Source: Aquibacillus sediminis (GTDB lineage Bacteria; Bacillota; Bacilli; Bacillales; Amphibacillaceae). From it: a stretch of 64,000 nt of DNA. Positions 48,536-57,759 of this stretch are shown piece by piece. The translations under genes were made by a program, and so were the position numbers. Each line of letters starts with the position of its first letter. The first letter of the stretch is position 1. The stretch lies in contig NZ_SZNM01000002.1 of the NCBI RefSeq assembly GCF_005870085.1, positions 303,111-367,110 of the forward strand, given 5' to 3'. The notes below the pieces were generated by a model. It was not told the origin of the DNA and searched no databases. It worked only from the letters and a program-made list of their open reading frames with translations.

Positions 48536-49129
48536 ATGAGAAAATTAATTGTTATTGCTTTCATATTGTTTGCAGTAGTTCCGCTAACAGTCTCTGCTCA
48601 AAGTACATACACTGTACAACCAGGTGACACGATGTGGAAAATTGCTGTGAAACACCAAATTGGAGTAACAGAGATAATTGAGGCCAATCCACATATTGAC
48701 AATCCTGATCTTATTTATCCTAATCAAAAAGTAACAATTCCTGATATTGATAAGATCAAGCATATTGAACACGAAGTAATTCAACTAACAAATCAAGAAA
48801 GAGCGAAGAATGGATTGCCAGCATTACAACCTGATTGGGAATTATCGCGAGTGGCGAGATATAAATCACAGGATATGCGCGATCAAAGTTATTTTTCCCA
48901 TACAAGTCCAACTTACGGATCTCCCTTCACAATGATGCAGAACTTTGGTATAAGTTATCGTGGGGCTGCTGAAAATATAGCTCGAGGACAAAGAACACCG
49001 CAAGAAGTCGTAAAAGGTTGGATGGATAGTCCTGGTCACCGGAAGAACATTTTAGGTGATTTCACACATATCGGTGTTGGCTATGTTGAGGATGGCAATT
49101 ATTGGACGCAAATGTTTATAAGAAAATAA
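48536..49129 (+). CDS. Secreted LysM-CAP domain protein (YkwD/SafA-like)
   Basis: A 197-aa exported protein. A signal peptide covers residues 1-21 (cleavage near VSA-QS). A LysM domain (about 23-70) has YTVQPGDTMWKIAVKH and NPDLIYPNQKVTIP. A CAP/SCP domain (about 80-195) has LTNQERAKNGL, SYFSHTSPTYGSPFTMM, AENIARGQ and GWMDSPGHRKNIL. LysM binds peptidoglycan; Bacillus proteins of this build occur in spore coats or the cell wall. The target is unknown. It is preceded by AGGAGGG. Confidence 0.92.
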   Translation: MRKLIVIAFILFAVVPLTVSAQSTYTVQPGDTMWKIAVKHQIGVTEIIEANPHIDNPDLIYPNQKVTIPDIDKIKHIEHEVIQLTNQERAKNGLPALQPDWELSRVARYKSQDMRDQSYFSHTSPTYGSPFTMMQNFGISYRGAAENIARGQRTPQEVVKGWMDSPGHRKNILGDFTHIGVGYVEDGNYWTQMFIRK

Positions 49130-49131
49130 AC

Positions 49132-49166
49132 TAAAAAGACCTTGATTATGCTATCAAGGTCTTTTT
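49132..49166 (+). terminator. Terminator after the LysM-CAP gene
   Basis: A perfect 14-bp stem (AAAAAGACCTTGAT and its complement) with a six-base loop and T run. Confidence 0.9.
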
Positions 49167-49392
49167 AGTTGTGTTTACAAGCATAAATCCATAAAATTTA
49201 ATAAATATCGATGCTATTCCTGTTTTACAACCATATCCGTACAAGGAGATGGATATATTCCTTATCTTAAGTTTAACAATTTTGCAAAAAGTATGTTAAT
49301 ATTTTTAGTAGTTAAAAAAATTAGGCTACGTTTTTTAGAAATTGCTTTAGGGTTAAGAAGGTAGCCAAAACTAAAATGGAGAGGTTAATGAA

Positions 49393-50742
49393 ATGAAGGT
49401 AGCAAAATTTGGAGGAAGTTCCGTAGCAAGTGCTGAACAATTAAGGAAAGTAGCAACGATTATTCAAGAAGATTCAGACCGAAGAGCTATCGTTGTTTCT
49501 GCACCTGGTAAACGATTTGACGAAGATACGAAAGTAACCGATTTATTGATTGCTTTAGGGGAAGCGTATTTACAAAATCAATCCTATGAGGAACAAGTTG
49601 AACAAATTGTTGATCGTTTTAAGGAAATCACAACAAAACTTGAACTTTCAGATAACGTGCTCTCGGAGATTCGACAAGATGTAACAAATGTTGTTGAGTC
49701 TGATTATAGTGATGAATTGAAAATGGATGCGTTGAAAGCAATTGGTGAAGATTCTTTAGCTAAAGTTTTAAGTGAATACTTGCGCTCGTTAGGGATGGAA
49801 TCAACGTATTTAAACCCACAAGAAGCTGGTATTATTGTAAGTGATGATCCGGGTAGTGCCCAGATTCTAGATGATAGTTTTAAGAAAATTTATAGACTAC
49901 GCGAACGCGATGATATTGTTGTAATACCAGGATTCTTTGGTTATACCAAGGAAGGGAAACTAGCGACCTTCTCTCGAGGAGGGTCAGATATCACCGGTTC
50001 CATTGTGGCAGCTGGAGTAAATGCAGACTTGTATGAGAATTTCACGGATGTTGATTCTGTTTATTGTGTCAATCCGACAATTGTAGAAAATCCTAAAGAA
50101 ATCACATCATTGACTTATAAGGAAATGCGTGAGTTATCTTATGCTGGTTTTTCCGTTTTTCATGATGAAGCATTAATTCCTGCATTTAAAGCAAGTATTC
50201 CTGTTTGTATTAAAAATACGAATAATCCGAATGGGTTAGGCACAATTATTGTGGCAGAAAAAGAAACACAAGAAAACCCTGTTGTTGGAATTGCGAGTGA
50301 TAAAGGTTTTTTAAGCCTTTATGTTAGTAAATACTTAATGAATAGAGAATTAGGATTTGGTCGTCGCCTGCTTCACATCTTAGAAGACGAGTGTATTTCA
50401 TTTGAACATACACCATCAGGTATTGATGATATTTCTGTGATCATAAGAGAAAGTCAACTACCACAAGATAAAGAAGAGCGTGTCATCCAACGCATTAAGG
50501 ATGAATTAGACCCAGATATGGTTCACATTGAAAAAGATTTAGCCCTAATTATGATTGTTGGGGAAGGGATGGACAATACGATTGGTATTGCCGATAAAGT
50601 AACACATGCGTTTAATCGAGCGAATGTGAATATTGAAATGATGAACCAAGGTTCTTCAGAGGTATCAATGATGTTCGGAGTAAAAGAATCTAGAGTGGAC
50701 GCAGCAGTGCAGGCACTATATCAATCTTTCTTTGATCATTAA
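49393..50742 (+). CDS. thrD: Aspartate kinase, monofunctional (ThrD/YclM type)
   Basis: A 449-aa single-chain aspartokinase, the first step to lysine, threonine and methionine. The N-terminal kinase domain has KFGGSSVASAEQ, and SRGGSDITGSIVA near residue 198, with DVDSVYCVNP following. Two ACT domains (about 300-449) would bind the feedback amino acid. It is closer to the threonine/lysine-regulated YclM type than to LysC or DapG of B. subtilis. No lysine riboswitch or T-box is recognised upstream. It is a single gene with its own terminator. Confidence 0.9.
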   Translation: MKVAKFGGSSVASAEQLRKVATIIQEDSDRRAIVVSAPGKRFDEDTKVTDLLIALGEAYLQNQSYEEQVEQIVDRFKEITTKLELSDNVLSEIRQDVTNVVESDYSDELKMDALKAIGEDSLAKVLSEYLRSLGMESTYLNPQEAGIIVSDDPGSAQILDDSFKKIYRLRERDDIVVIPGFFGYTKEGKLATFSRGGSDITGSIVAAGVNADLYENFTDVDSVYCVNPTIVENPKEITSLTYKEMRELSYAGFSVFHDEALIPAFKASIPVCIKNTNNPNGLGTIIVAEKETQENPVVGIASDKGFLSLYVSKYLMNRELGFGRRLLHILEDECISFEHTPSGIDDISVIIRESQLPQDKEERVIQRIKDELDPDMVHIEKDLALIMIVGEGMDNTIGIADKVTHAFNRANVNIEMMNQGSSEVSMMFGVKESRVDAAVQALYQSFFDH

Positions 50743-50752
50743 ACACAATGAT

Positions 50753-50790
50753 AAAAAAGACTTGCCATTACGAATGGCAAGTCTTTTTTT
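50753..50790 (+). terminator. Terminator after aspartate kinase
   Basis: A perfect 17-bp stem (AAAAAAGACTTGCCATT and its complement) with a three-base loop and T run. Confidence 0.93.
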
Positions 50791-50837
50791 AGATCGCTGT
50801 CAAAATGAGTGTTAGTAAAGCGTTATATATACATGTG

Positions 50838-51089
50838 TTAGGATTGACGGTTGCGATTTCTTTTAAACCGGCCTTTTGTTAAATGTCTTTTTCGATCTCT
50901 ATGTAGGATAAAACCACCAATAAATGTAATTCCAATAAAAAAGAATAGCAATCCAATGATAAACTGAATACTTAAATGAAAAAATATCGAATAAAATACC
51001 CCAAATAAGGCATCTCTCACTAATTTTACTCCTAGTGTTGCAATCACCCCAGGAATGACTAAAATTAATAAAGCCAATAAGCGCATCAC
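50838..51089 (-). CDS. yqzF: DUF2627 membrane protein (YqzF-like)
   Basis: An 83-aa protein with two membrane helices (about 2-20 and 40-62) and a very basic tail with HLTKGRFKRNRNRQS. It matches the YqzF/DUF2627 family by sequence and by lying directly upstream of and divergent from bkdR, as in B. subtilis. Function is unknown. Confidence 0.85.
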   Translation of the reverse strand: MMRLLALLILVIPGVIATLGVKLVRDALFGVFYSIFFHLSIQFIIGLLFFFIGITFIGGFILHRDRKRHLTKGRFKRNRNRQS

Positions 51090-51341
51090 TCATCCCCCAT
51101 TCAATTCCTAATTGTAGTATAGCAAAAGGGAAACGAGGATGGAAATAAAGTGAAATTTAATTCGGAGCTGACTAATGGGAAGTATAAAAATGCAGCGTAG
51201 AAGAGTTATCAACGTTAATATATCAAAACATATAATTGTTAATTCTTTAAAGTAAATGAGGCAAAATAAACCAACCTTGCTAATTCTTGCAAAAAAGTAT
51301 ACCATGGTAGTATGCAATTTCGTGCAGGGTGTGATCATAGG

Positions 51342-53045
51342 ATGAATTATCTGCAAGAACAAGTTGTTAATCATTTACCACAAGGGATAGTCGTAATTAA
51401 AACAGATGAAACGATTACATTTGTCAATCATAGAGCGATAGAAATCTTGGAGTTAACGAACCAACAACTTATAAACCAACCGCTTACAAAGGTAATCGAG
51501 ACAGCAAAGCTACCTTTTGTATTAAGAACTAGAAAAAAACAAATCAATCAAACGGTGCGGTTGCATAATGGAAAAACAATCATTAGTTCACGTATACCAT
51601 TAATTGATGAAAGCAATAATCTTAAGGGAGCTATGGCGTTTTTTTATGAAGTTACCGATGTTGTTCGATTAGCTGAACAAGTAACAAATTTGAAAGAAAT
51701 AGAGAAAACATTAAAGACAATTGTAGATGCTTCAGAAGTGGCTACAACTATCGTCGATGAACATGGGAGAGGGGTGCTAATAAATTCTGCGTACACTAAA
51801 CTGACTGGATTATCCAAGAAAACCGTTATAGGGAAACCGGTGGATAAAGAATTACAAATAGAATATGATATCCAACAAAAGGTGTTGCAATCGCGCCGAT
51901 CAATACATGGTGTCCAAATGAAAATAGGTCAATCCAATACACAAATAGTTGCTAATGGATCACCAATCTTAGTTGACGGTAAATTAAAAGGAAGTGTGGC
52001 TTTACTGCACGATGTTTCAAAGGTAGATGAGGTGGAAACAGAATTAAGTAAGGCAAAAGAATTAATTCGTCATCTGGAATTAACCTATAGCTTTGAAGAT
52101 ATTATTGGAAACTCAAGCGCAATGCAACTAACCAAAGAACAGGCAAAAGTTGCTGCAATAACAAGCACCCCTGTTTTAATCCGAGGAGAGCCTGGCACAG
52201 AAAAAGAGTTAGTTGCTCATGCAATTCATCATGAGAGTGAGCGTAAGTATCAAAAAATGATAGGTGTCGATTGTACGGTAATGTCTGAGGATGAGTGGGA
52301 AAAGCAATTATTTGGCTATCAAGGTGTTGGGGCATTGCGTCATCAACCGGGGTATTTTGAACAAGCGAATAACGGTACACTTTTATTAAATGAGATAGAC
52401 AAAATCCCAATATTATTACAATTAAAACTATTACGGGTGATACAAAATAATCAAATTCAACCAGTAAATAGTAACGCAACATTGCCAATCAATGTACGTT
52501 TGATCATGACTACTAGTATAAATTTAGAGAAGGCAATGATCGATAAAAGTTTTGATAAGGATTTTTATTATGTATTAAATCAAATGTCACTATCACTACC
52601 GCCGCTACGTGAACGAATAACTGATTTGGAACCATTAATGCAAGTGATGCTCAGAAGGCTTAATAGACACTTCGGTAAACACATTTATGCGGTTGCATCA
52701 GAAGCGTTAGAGGTTTTAAAGTCGTACAGTTGGCCGAAAAATATTAGAGAATTAGAGCATGTGTTAAGAACGGCAATGGTATATATGGATCCACATCGAA
52801 AAGTGATTCAAAAGCGGGACCTACCACTAGAAGTGTGTAAATCAGTCGAATTAGTGGATGAACAACCTTTCAATTATAACCAGTCCCAGACCTTACAACA
52901 AACAATGGAACTTTATGAAAAACAAGTAATTCAATCTACTTTTGCTTCACTCGATTATAATAAGACGAAAACAGCAGAATTATTAGGCATTTCCATTCGC
53001 AACCTTTATTATAAGATGCAAAAATATAAAATTGAAGCAAAGTAA
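51342..53045 (+). CDS. bkdR: BkdR-like PAS/sigma-54 activator homologue with decayed ATPase motifs
   Basis: About 567 aa. Two PAS-type sensor domains (roughly 5-115 and 130-240 of this start) precede an AAA+ domain and a C-terminal Fis-type HTH (TKTAELLGISIRNLYYKMQ). The AAA+ domain is degenerate: Walker A reads GEPGTEKE instead of GExGTGKE, Walker B reads LLLNEI instead of LFLDEI, the sigma-54-contacting GAFTGA loop is replaced by VGALRHQ, and the arginine-finger region reads SFDKDFYYVL. ATP-driven sigma-54 activation is therefore unlikely, while DNA binding and effector sensing may persist. The ATG at 51342 follows a GGGTG site; 51312 is the alternative. It precedes the bkd genes it would regulate. 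Confidence 0.85.
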   Translation: MNYLQEQVVNHLPQGIVVIKTDETITFVNHRAIEILELTNQQLINQPLTKVIETAKLPFVLRTRKKQINQTVRLHNGKTIISSRIPLIDESNNLKGAMAFFYEVTDVVRLAEQVTNLKEIEKTLKTIVDASEVATTIVDEHGRGVLINSAYTKLTGLSKKTVIGKPVDKELQIEYDIQQKVLQSRRSIHGVQMKIGQSNTQIVANGSPILVDGKLKGSVALLHDVSKVDEVETELSKAKELIRHLELTYSFEDIIGNSSAMQLTKEQAKVAAITSTPVLIRGEPGTEKELVAHAIHHESERKYQKMIGVDCTVMSEDEWEKQLFGYQGVGALRHQPGYFEQANNGTLLLNEIDKIPILLQLKLLRVIQNNQIQPVNSNATLPINVRLIMTTSINLEKAMIDKSFDKDFYYVLNQMSLSLPPLRERITDLEPLMQVMLRRLNRHFGKHIYAVASEALEVLKSYSWPKNIRELEHVLRTAMVYMDPHRKVIQKRDLPLEVCKSVELVDEQPFNYNQSQTLQQTMELYEKQVIQSTFASLDYNKTKTAELLGISIRNLYYKMQKYKIEAK

Positions 53046-53102
53046 GGTGCAAAAAATTGCATAGTAGGTTATGAGGGTCGAAGATGGATAGGAGGTACAA
53101 AC

Positions 53103-54197
53103 ATGGAATTATTCAGTCATCTAGAAACAGAGGATTATGAGCAGGTGCTCTTTTGTCACGACAAACAATCAGGGTTAAAAGCGGTTATTGCAATCCATGA
53201 TACGACATTAGGTCCAGCTCTAGGTGGAACAAGAATGTGGACATATTCCTCTGAACAAGAGGCTGTGATGGATGCGTTGAGGTTAGCGAAAGGGATGACC
53301 TATAAAAATGCAGCAGCAGGACTCAATTATGGTGGTGGGAAAACCGTCATCATAGGGGATCCAAAAACAGATAAAAATGAAGCGATGTTTCGGGCGTTTG
53401 GTCGCTACATTCAAGGGCTAAGCGGGCGATATATTACTGCAGAAGATGTAGGGACAACGGTAGAAGATATGGATTTGATCCACCTAGAAACAAATTATGT
53501 TGCTGGTATATCACCTGCTTTTGGTTCATCAGGAAATCCTTCGCCGGTGACAGCCTATGGCGTATATAAAGGGATGAAGGCAGCAGCCAAACAAGCATTT
53601 GGCACCGATATCCTAGAAGGTAAAACTGTTGCTGTTCAAGGTGTAGGGAATGTTGCTTATACATTATGTGAGTATCTCCATCATGAAGGGGCACATTTGA
53701 TTGTGACCGATATTGACAAACAAGCAGTTGAGAAAGCAGTAGAGGCGTTTGATGCCAAAGCGGTTGAGCCAAATGCAATTTATGATGTGGATTGTGATAT
53801 TTATGCACCATGTGCGCTAGGATCCACAATTAATGATAATACGATTCCAAGGTTAAAAGCAAAAGTGATTGCTGGGGCTGCAAATAACCAATTACAAGCA
53901 TCTAAACATGGTAGGATGCTGTATGAAAAAGGGATCGTTTATGCCCCGGATTTCGTGATTAATGCTGGTGGCGTGATTAATATTGCAGATGAATTAAATG
54001 GGTACAACCGAGACCGAGCACTTAAACAAGTCGAAAAAATTTATGACCATTTGTCCAAAGTATTTGATATATCTAAACGAGATCATGTTTCCACCGATGA
54101 AGCGGCTGAAAGGATGGCGGAAGAACGAATTCAACTTTTGAGACGTTCTAGAAGTCAGTTTTTAATGAATGAAAAGAATCGTTTACGTTGGGGATAA
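53103..54197 (+). CDS. bcd: Leucine dehydrogenase (branched-chain amino acid dehydrogenase)
   Basis: A 364-aa NAD-dependent enzyme that deaminates leucine, valine and isoleucine to 2-keto acids. The catalytic lysine lies in [10 protein letters not shown] near residue 80, and the substrate Lys in [12 protein letters not shown]. The NAD-binding Rossmann motif is [17 protein letters not shown] near 180. The gene follows bkdR with a GGAGG site and is the first enzyme of the branched-chain catabolic operon. Confidence 0.96.
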   Translation: MELFSHLETEDYEQVLFCHDKQSGLKAVIAIHDTTLGPALGGTRMWTYSSEQEAVMDALRLAKGMTYKNAAAGLNYGGGKTVIIGDPKTDKNEAMFRAFGRYIQGLSGRYITAEDVGTTVEDMDLIHLETNYVAGISPAFGSSGNPSPVTAYGVYKGMKAAAKQAFGTDILEGKTVAVQGVGNVAYTLCEYLHHEGAHLIVTDIDKQAVEKAVEAFDAKAVEPNAIYDVDCDIYAPCALGSTINDNTIPRLKAKVIAGAANNQLQASKHGRMLYEKGIVYAPDFVINAGGVINIADELNGYNRDRALKQVEKIYDHLSKVFDISKRDHVSTDEAAERMAEERIQLLRRSRSQFLMNEKNRLRWG

Positions 54198-54210
54198 TGG
54201 AGGGCTTACT

Positions 54211-55293
54211 TTGCATTCAAAGCATCGAATAATCGTGATCAACCCAAGTGCCTATGCAACGAGGGTGGCAGTTTTTGAAGAGGAAATATGTATGTTTGAA
54301 AAGTCAATTCGTCACCCGTCTGAAAAAATCTCTTCCTTCCATGGTTATTCAGACCAAGCAGATTATCGAAAACAATTGATTTTACAGGAAGTAGAGTCTC
54401 AAGGTATTAATCTATCAAAATGTGATGCGGTTTGTGGTCGTGGTGGTTTGCTTCGTCCCATTGCTGGTGGGACCTATATCGTCAATCAGCCGATGTTACA
54501 AGATTTACATAATGGATATCATGGGCAACATGCCTCCAATTTAGGTGGCATTTTAGCATATGAAATTGCAAGTGGCTTAAACGTACCTGCCTACATTGTT
54601 GACCCAGTTGTTGTCGATGAGATGTCAGAAGTTGCACGAATAACGGGAGTGCCGGAAATTTCACGCGTAAGTATTTTTCATGCATTGAACCAGAAATCGG
54701 TAGCTAGACAGGTTGCCAGTGAACTTGGAAAACCTTATCAGGAAGCAAACTTTATCATTTGTCACATGGGTGGCGGTATCACGATTGGTGCACATAAGAA
54801 TGGACAGGTGATCGATGTTAATAATGGATTGCACGGTGATGGTCCTTTGTCAGTTGAACGAGCCGGTACAGTTCCGGCGGGTGATTTAATTGACATGTGT
54901 TATTCAGGTGATTATTCCTATCAAGAGATGATGGATAAAATCGTTGGAAATGGTGGCTTGATGGCGTTTCTACGAACAGATGAGATCGATCGTATTGAAA
55001 CGATGATTCATGAGGGGGATCATCAAGCAGAGTTACTTTATCAAGCAATGACCTATCAAGTAGCAAAAGAACTTGGAGCAATGGCAACTGTGTTAGAGGG
55101 GGAGGTTGAGGCGATTATTTTAACCGGTAAACTAGCATCACACACTAAATTGGTATCGACAATCTCTAATAAAGTTGACTGGATTGCAGATATTTTCGTC
55201 TATCCCGGTGAAAATGAACTACTTGCCTTAGCTCAAGGGACATTGCGAGTATTACGTGGTCAAGAACAAGTGAAAGAATATATTGTGCACTAG
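54211..55293 (+). CDS. buk: Butyrate kinase
   Basis: A 360-aa acetokinase-family enzyme that forms ATP and branched or straight short-chain acids from acyl phosphates. Motifs are VINPSAYATRVAVFE at the N-terminus, CGRGGLLRPI, and ICHMGGGITIGAHKNGQVIDVNNGLHGDGP near residue 180. The TTG at 54211, six bases after GGAGGG and 13 bases past the bcd stop, gives the family length; the ATG at 54169 lies inside bcd. Its usual partner ptb is not in the cluster. Confidence 0.93.
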   Translation: MHSKHRIIVINPSAYATRVAVFEEEICMFEKSIRHPSEKISSFHGYSDQADYRKQLILQEVESQGINLSKCDAVCGRGGLLRPIAGGTYIVNQPMLQDLHNGYHGQHASNLGGILAYEIASGLNVPAYIVDPVVVDEMSEVARITGVPEISRVSIFHALNQKSVARQVASELGKPYQEANFIICHMGGGITIGAHKNGQVIDVNNGLHGDGPLSVERAGTVPAGDLIDMCYSGDYSYQEMMDKIVGNGGLMAFLRTDEIDRIETMIHEGDHQAELLYQAMTYQVAKELGAMATVLEGEVEAIILTGKLASHTKLVSTISNKVDWIADIFVYPGENELLALAQGTLRVLRGQEQVKEYIVH

Positions 55294-55308
55294 ACAGGAG
55301 GTTTTTTA

Positions 55309-56733
55309 GTGGCAACAGAATATGATTTGGTTGTACTTGGTGGTGGAACAGGTGGTTATGTAGCGGCGATTAGGGCATCGCAATTAGGTATGAAAACCGC
55401 TATTGTTGAGACTGAAAAATTAGGTGGAACATGTTTGCATAAAGGGTGTATCCCCTCGAAAGCTTTATTGAGAAGTGCTGAAGTTTATCGACAAAGTAAA
55501 CAAGCATCCCAATTTGGGGTTGAACTTGGGCAAACAAAAATTAATTTTTCACAAGTTCAAGCGAGAAAACATCAAACTGTCGAGACACTGTATCGCGGTG
55601 TGGTTGGGTTAATGGAAAAGGGGAAAATTGATGTTTATCAAGGGTATGGACGAATCTTAGGTCCGTCTATTTTTTCACCAACAGCTGGCACTGTTTCTGT
55701 GGAATACACAGATGGTAGTGAAAACGAAATGCTTATACCAAAATACTTACTGGTAGCTACTGGTTCTAAAGCTCGAACAATTACTGGACTAGAACCTGAT
55801 GGTAAGACGATTCTGACATCTGATGAAGCTTTAGACATGGAGCACCTGCCTACTTCTATTATTATCGTTGGCGGTGGAGTGATTGGCGTTGAATGGGCGT
55901 CGATGTTAGCGGATTTTGATGTAGAGGTTACTGTCATCGAATATGCAAACAATATATTACCTCAAGAAGACCAAGAAATTTCAAAACATATGGCACGGCG
56001 CCTAAAACAAAAAGGTGTAACGATCGTGACAGGTGCTAACATTACAAGTCAGCCAATTCATGATCAATCAACCGTGTCCATCGTGGTGGAGCAGAACCAT
56101 CAAAGTACAACATTTCAAGCTGAAAAGGTGTTAGTTTCAACTGGCCGAAGAGCAAATACGAACCAAATTGGCCTCGACAACACGGATGTTGCCGTTGATG
56201 AGAATGGCTTCATTAAAACGAATACTTTCTATCAAACGAAGGAGTCCCACATTTATGCCATTGGAGATGTCATTGGTGGGATGCAACTTGCTCATGTTGC
56301 TTCTAGTGAGGGGATAACGGCTGTTGAACATATGATGGAAATGGATCCGTTTCCGATAAGTTATCAAAATGTTCCGTTATGTATTTATTCAGACCCTGAA
56401 GTTGCCCGTGTTGGTTTAACGGAACAACAAGCCGAGCAACAAGGGTATGACATCGACACTAGCAAGGTCTCTTTTAAAGCAATTGGAAAAGCGCATGTCC
56501 ATGGAGATACCGATGGATTTGTGAAGTTGATTAAAGATAAAGCAACGGATGATTTGTTAGGGGTGCATATGATCGGTCCACATGTTACCGAATTGATTTC
56601 AGAGGCTAGTTTAGCAAAGTTGTTTGATGCAACACCATGGGAAATGACACAATCGATTCACCCGCATCCGTCCTTATCAGAAATTATTAGCGAAACTGCT
56701 TTAGCAGTGGAAGGGAGGAATATTCATGGTTAA
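55309..56733 (+). CDS. lpdV: Dihydrolipoyl dehydrogenase of the branched-chain complex (E3)
   Basis: A 474-aa FAD/NAD flavoprotein that reoxidises the lipoyl arm of BkdB. The FAD motif VLGGGTGGYVAAIRA, the redox disulfide GGTCLHKGCIPSKALL near residue 40, the NAD motif VGGGVIGVEWASML near 185 and the C-terminal HPHPSLSE with the active-site His are all present. GTG start after GGAGG. It overlaps bkdAA by eight bases. Confidence 0.97.
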   Translation: MATEYDLVVLGGGTGGYVAAIRASQLGMKTAIVETEKLGGTCLHKGCIPSKALLRSAEVYRQSKQASQFGVELGQTKINFSQVQARKHQTVETLYRGVVGLMEKGKIDVYQGYGRILGPSIFSPTAGTVSVEYTDGSENEMLIPKYLLVATGSKARTITGLEPDGKTILTSDEALDMEHLPTSIIIVGGGVIGVEWASMLADFDVEVTVIEYANNILPQEDQEISKHMARRLKQKGVTIVTGANITSQPIHDQSTVSIVVEQNHQSTTFQAEKVLVSTGRRANTNQIGLDNTDVAVDENGFIKTNTFYQTKESHIYAIGDVIGGMQLAHVASSEGITAVEHMMEMDPFPISYQNVPLCIYSDPEVARVGLTEQQAEQQGYDIDTSKVSFKAIGKAHVHGDTDGFVKLIKDKATDDLLGVHMIGPHVTELISEASLAKLFDATPWEMTQSIHPHPSLSEIISETALAVEGRNIHG

Positions 56734-57745
56734 TACAGACGAGCAAAAAAAGATGATGGAGAATAGACACCACCGACTTGGTCTTTCCGATAACGATATA
56801 TTAGAGATGTATCGAACGATGTTGTTAGCGAGGAAAATTGATGAGCGGATGTGGTTGTTAAATCGGGCCGGGAAAATTCCATTTGTTGTTTCCTGTCAAG
56901 GTCAAGAAGGTGCTCAAGTTGGAGCATCCTTTGCCCTCGATACTAAGCGTGATTATGTACTTCCATATTACCGAGACTTAGGTGTTGTGCTTGCATTTGG
57001 GATGACAACGAAAGACTTAATGCTTCAAGGATTTGCAAAAGCGGAAGATCCGAACTCTGGTGGACGACAAATGCCAGGGCATTTTGGTCAGAAGAAAAAT
57101 CGCATTGTGACAGGTTCCTCCCCAGTAACGACGCAGGTACCACATGCTGTTGGAATTGCGCTTGGGTTTAAAATGGAACAAAAAGATTTAGTAAGTTTCG
57201 TCACTCTTGGGGAGGGGTCTTCCAATCAAGGTGATTTCCATGAAGGTGCGAATTTTGCTAGTGTTCAAAAACTTCCAGTTATTTTTATGGTGCAAAATAA
57301 TCAATATGCCATCTCGGTTCCGTTAACGAAGCAAGTTGCTTGTGAGAAAATTTCTGATCGAGCGATTGGTTATGGCATGCCTGGGGTTACCGTTGATGGG
57401 AATGACCCGTTAGAAGTCTATCAAGCAGTGAAAGAAGCAGCTGACCGCGCAAGACGAGGAGAAGGTCCGTCGTTAATTGAGACTGTCTCCTATCGCTTAA
57501 CGCCTCATTCTAGTGATGATGATGATCGGAGTTATCGAGAGAGAGGGGAAGTGGATGCAGCGAAAGAGAAAGATGCTGTACTTACGTTTGCTCATTATTT
57601 AAGAGAGCATAACATTTTGACAGAACAAGTGGAAAAAACGATGCATGATGAAATGAATCAAATCATTAATGAAGCGACGGAATATGCCGAACAGGCAGCA
57701 TATGCAGAACCAGCTTCGATTTATAACTATGTGTATGGAGAGTAA
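56726..57745 (+). CDS. bkdAA: Branched-chain 2-oxo acid dehydrogenase E1 alpha subunit
   Basis: A 339-aa TPP-binding subunit. Motifs are SCQGQEGAQVGASFALD, the TPP site GEGSSNQGDFHEGANFASV near residue 158, and RLTPHSSDDDDRSYRE with the conserved Ser phosphorylation-type loop. With BkdAB it decarboxylates the keto acids made by Bcd. Confidence 0.97.
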   Translation: MVNTDEQKKMMENRHHRLGLSDNDILEMYRTMLLARKIDERMWLLNRAGKIPFVVSCQGQEGAQVGASFALDTKRDYVLPYYRDLGVVLAFGMTTKDLMLQGFAKAEDPNSGGRQMPGHFGQKKNRIVTGSSPVTTQVPHAVGIALGFKMEQKDLVSFVTLGEGSSNQGDFHEGANFASVQKLPVIFMVQNNQYAISVPLTKQVACEKISDRAIGYGMPGVTVDGNDPLEVYQAVKEAADRARRGEGPSLIETVSYRLTPHSSDDDDRSYRERGEVDAAKEKDAVLTFAHYLREHNILTEQVEKTMHDEMNQIINEATEYAEQAAYAEPASIYNYVYGE

Positions 57746-57759
57746 GGAGGGAGAAAAGT

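Noticed and set aside
49200..49392. Possible lysine riboswitch before aspartate kinase
   Set aside because: The leader is too short and lacks the conserved L-box core; only a small GGCTAC/GTAGCC pairing is seen.
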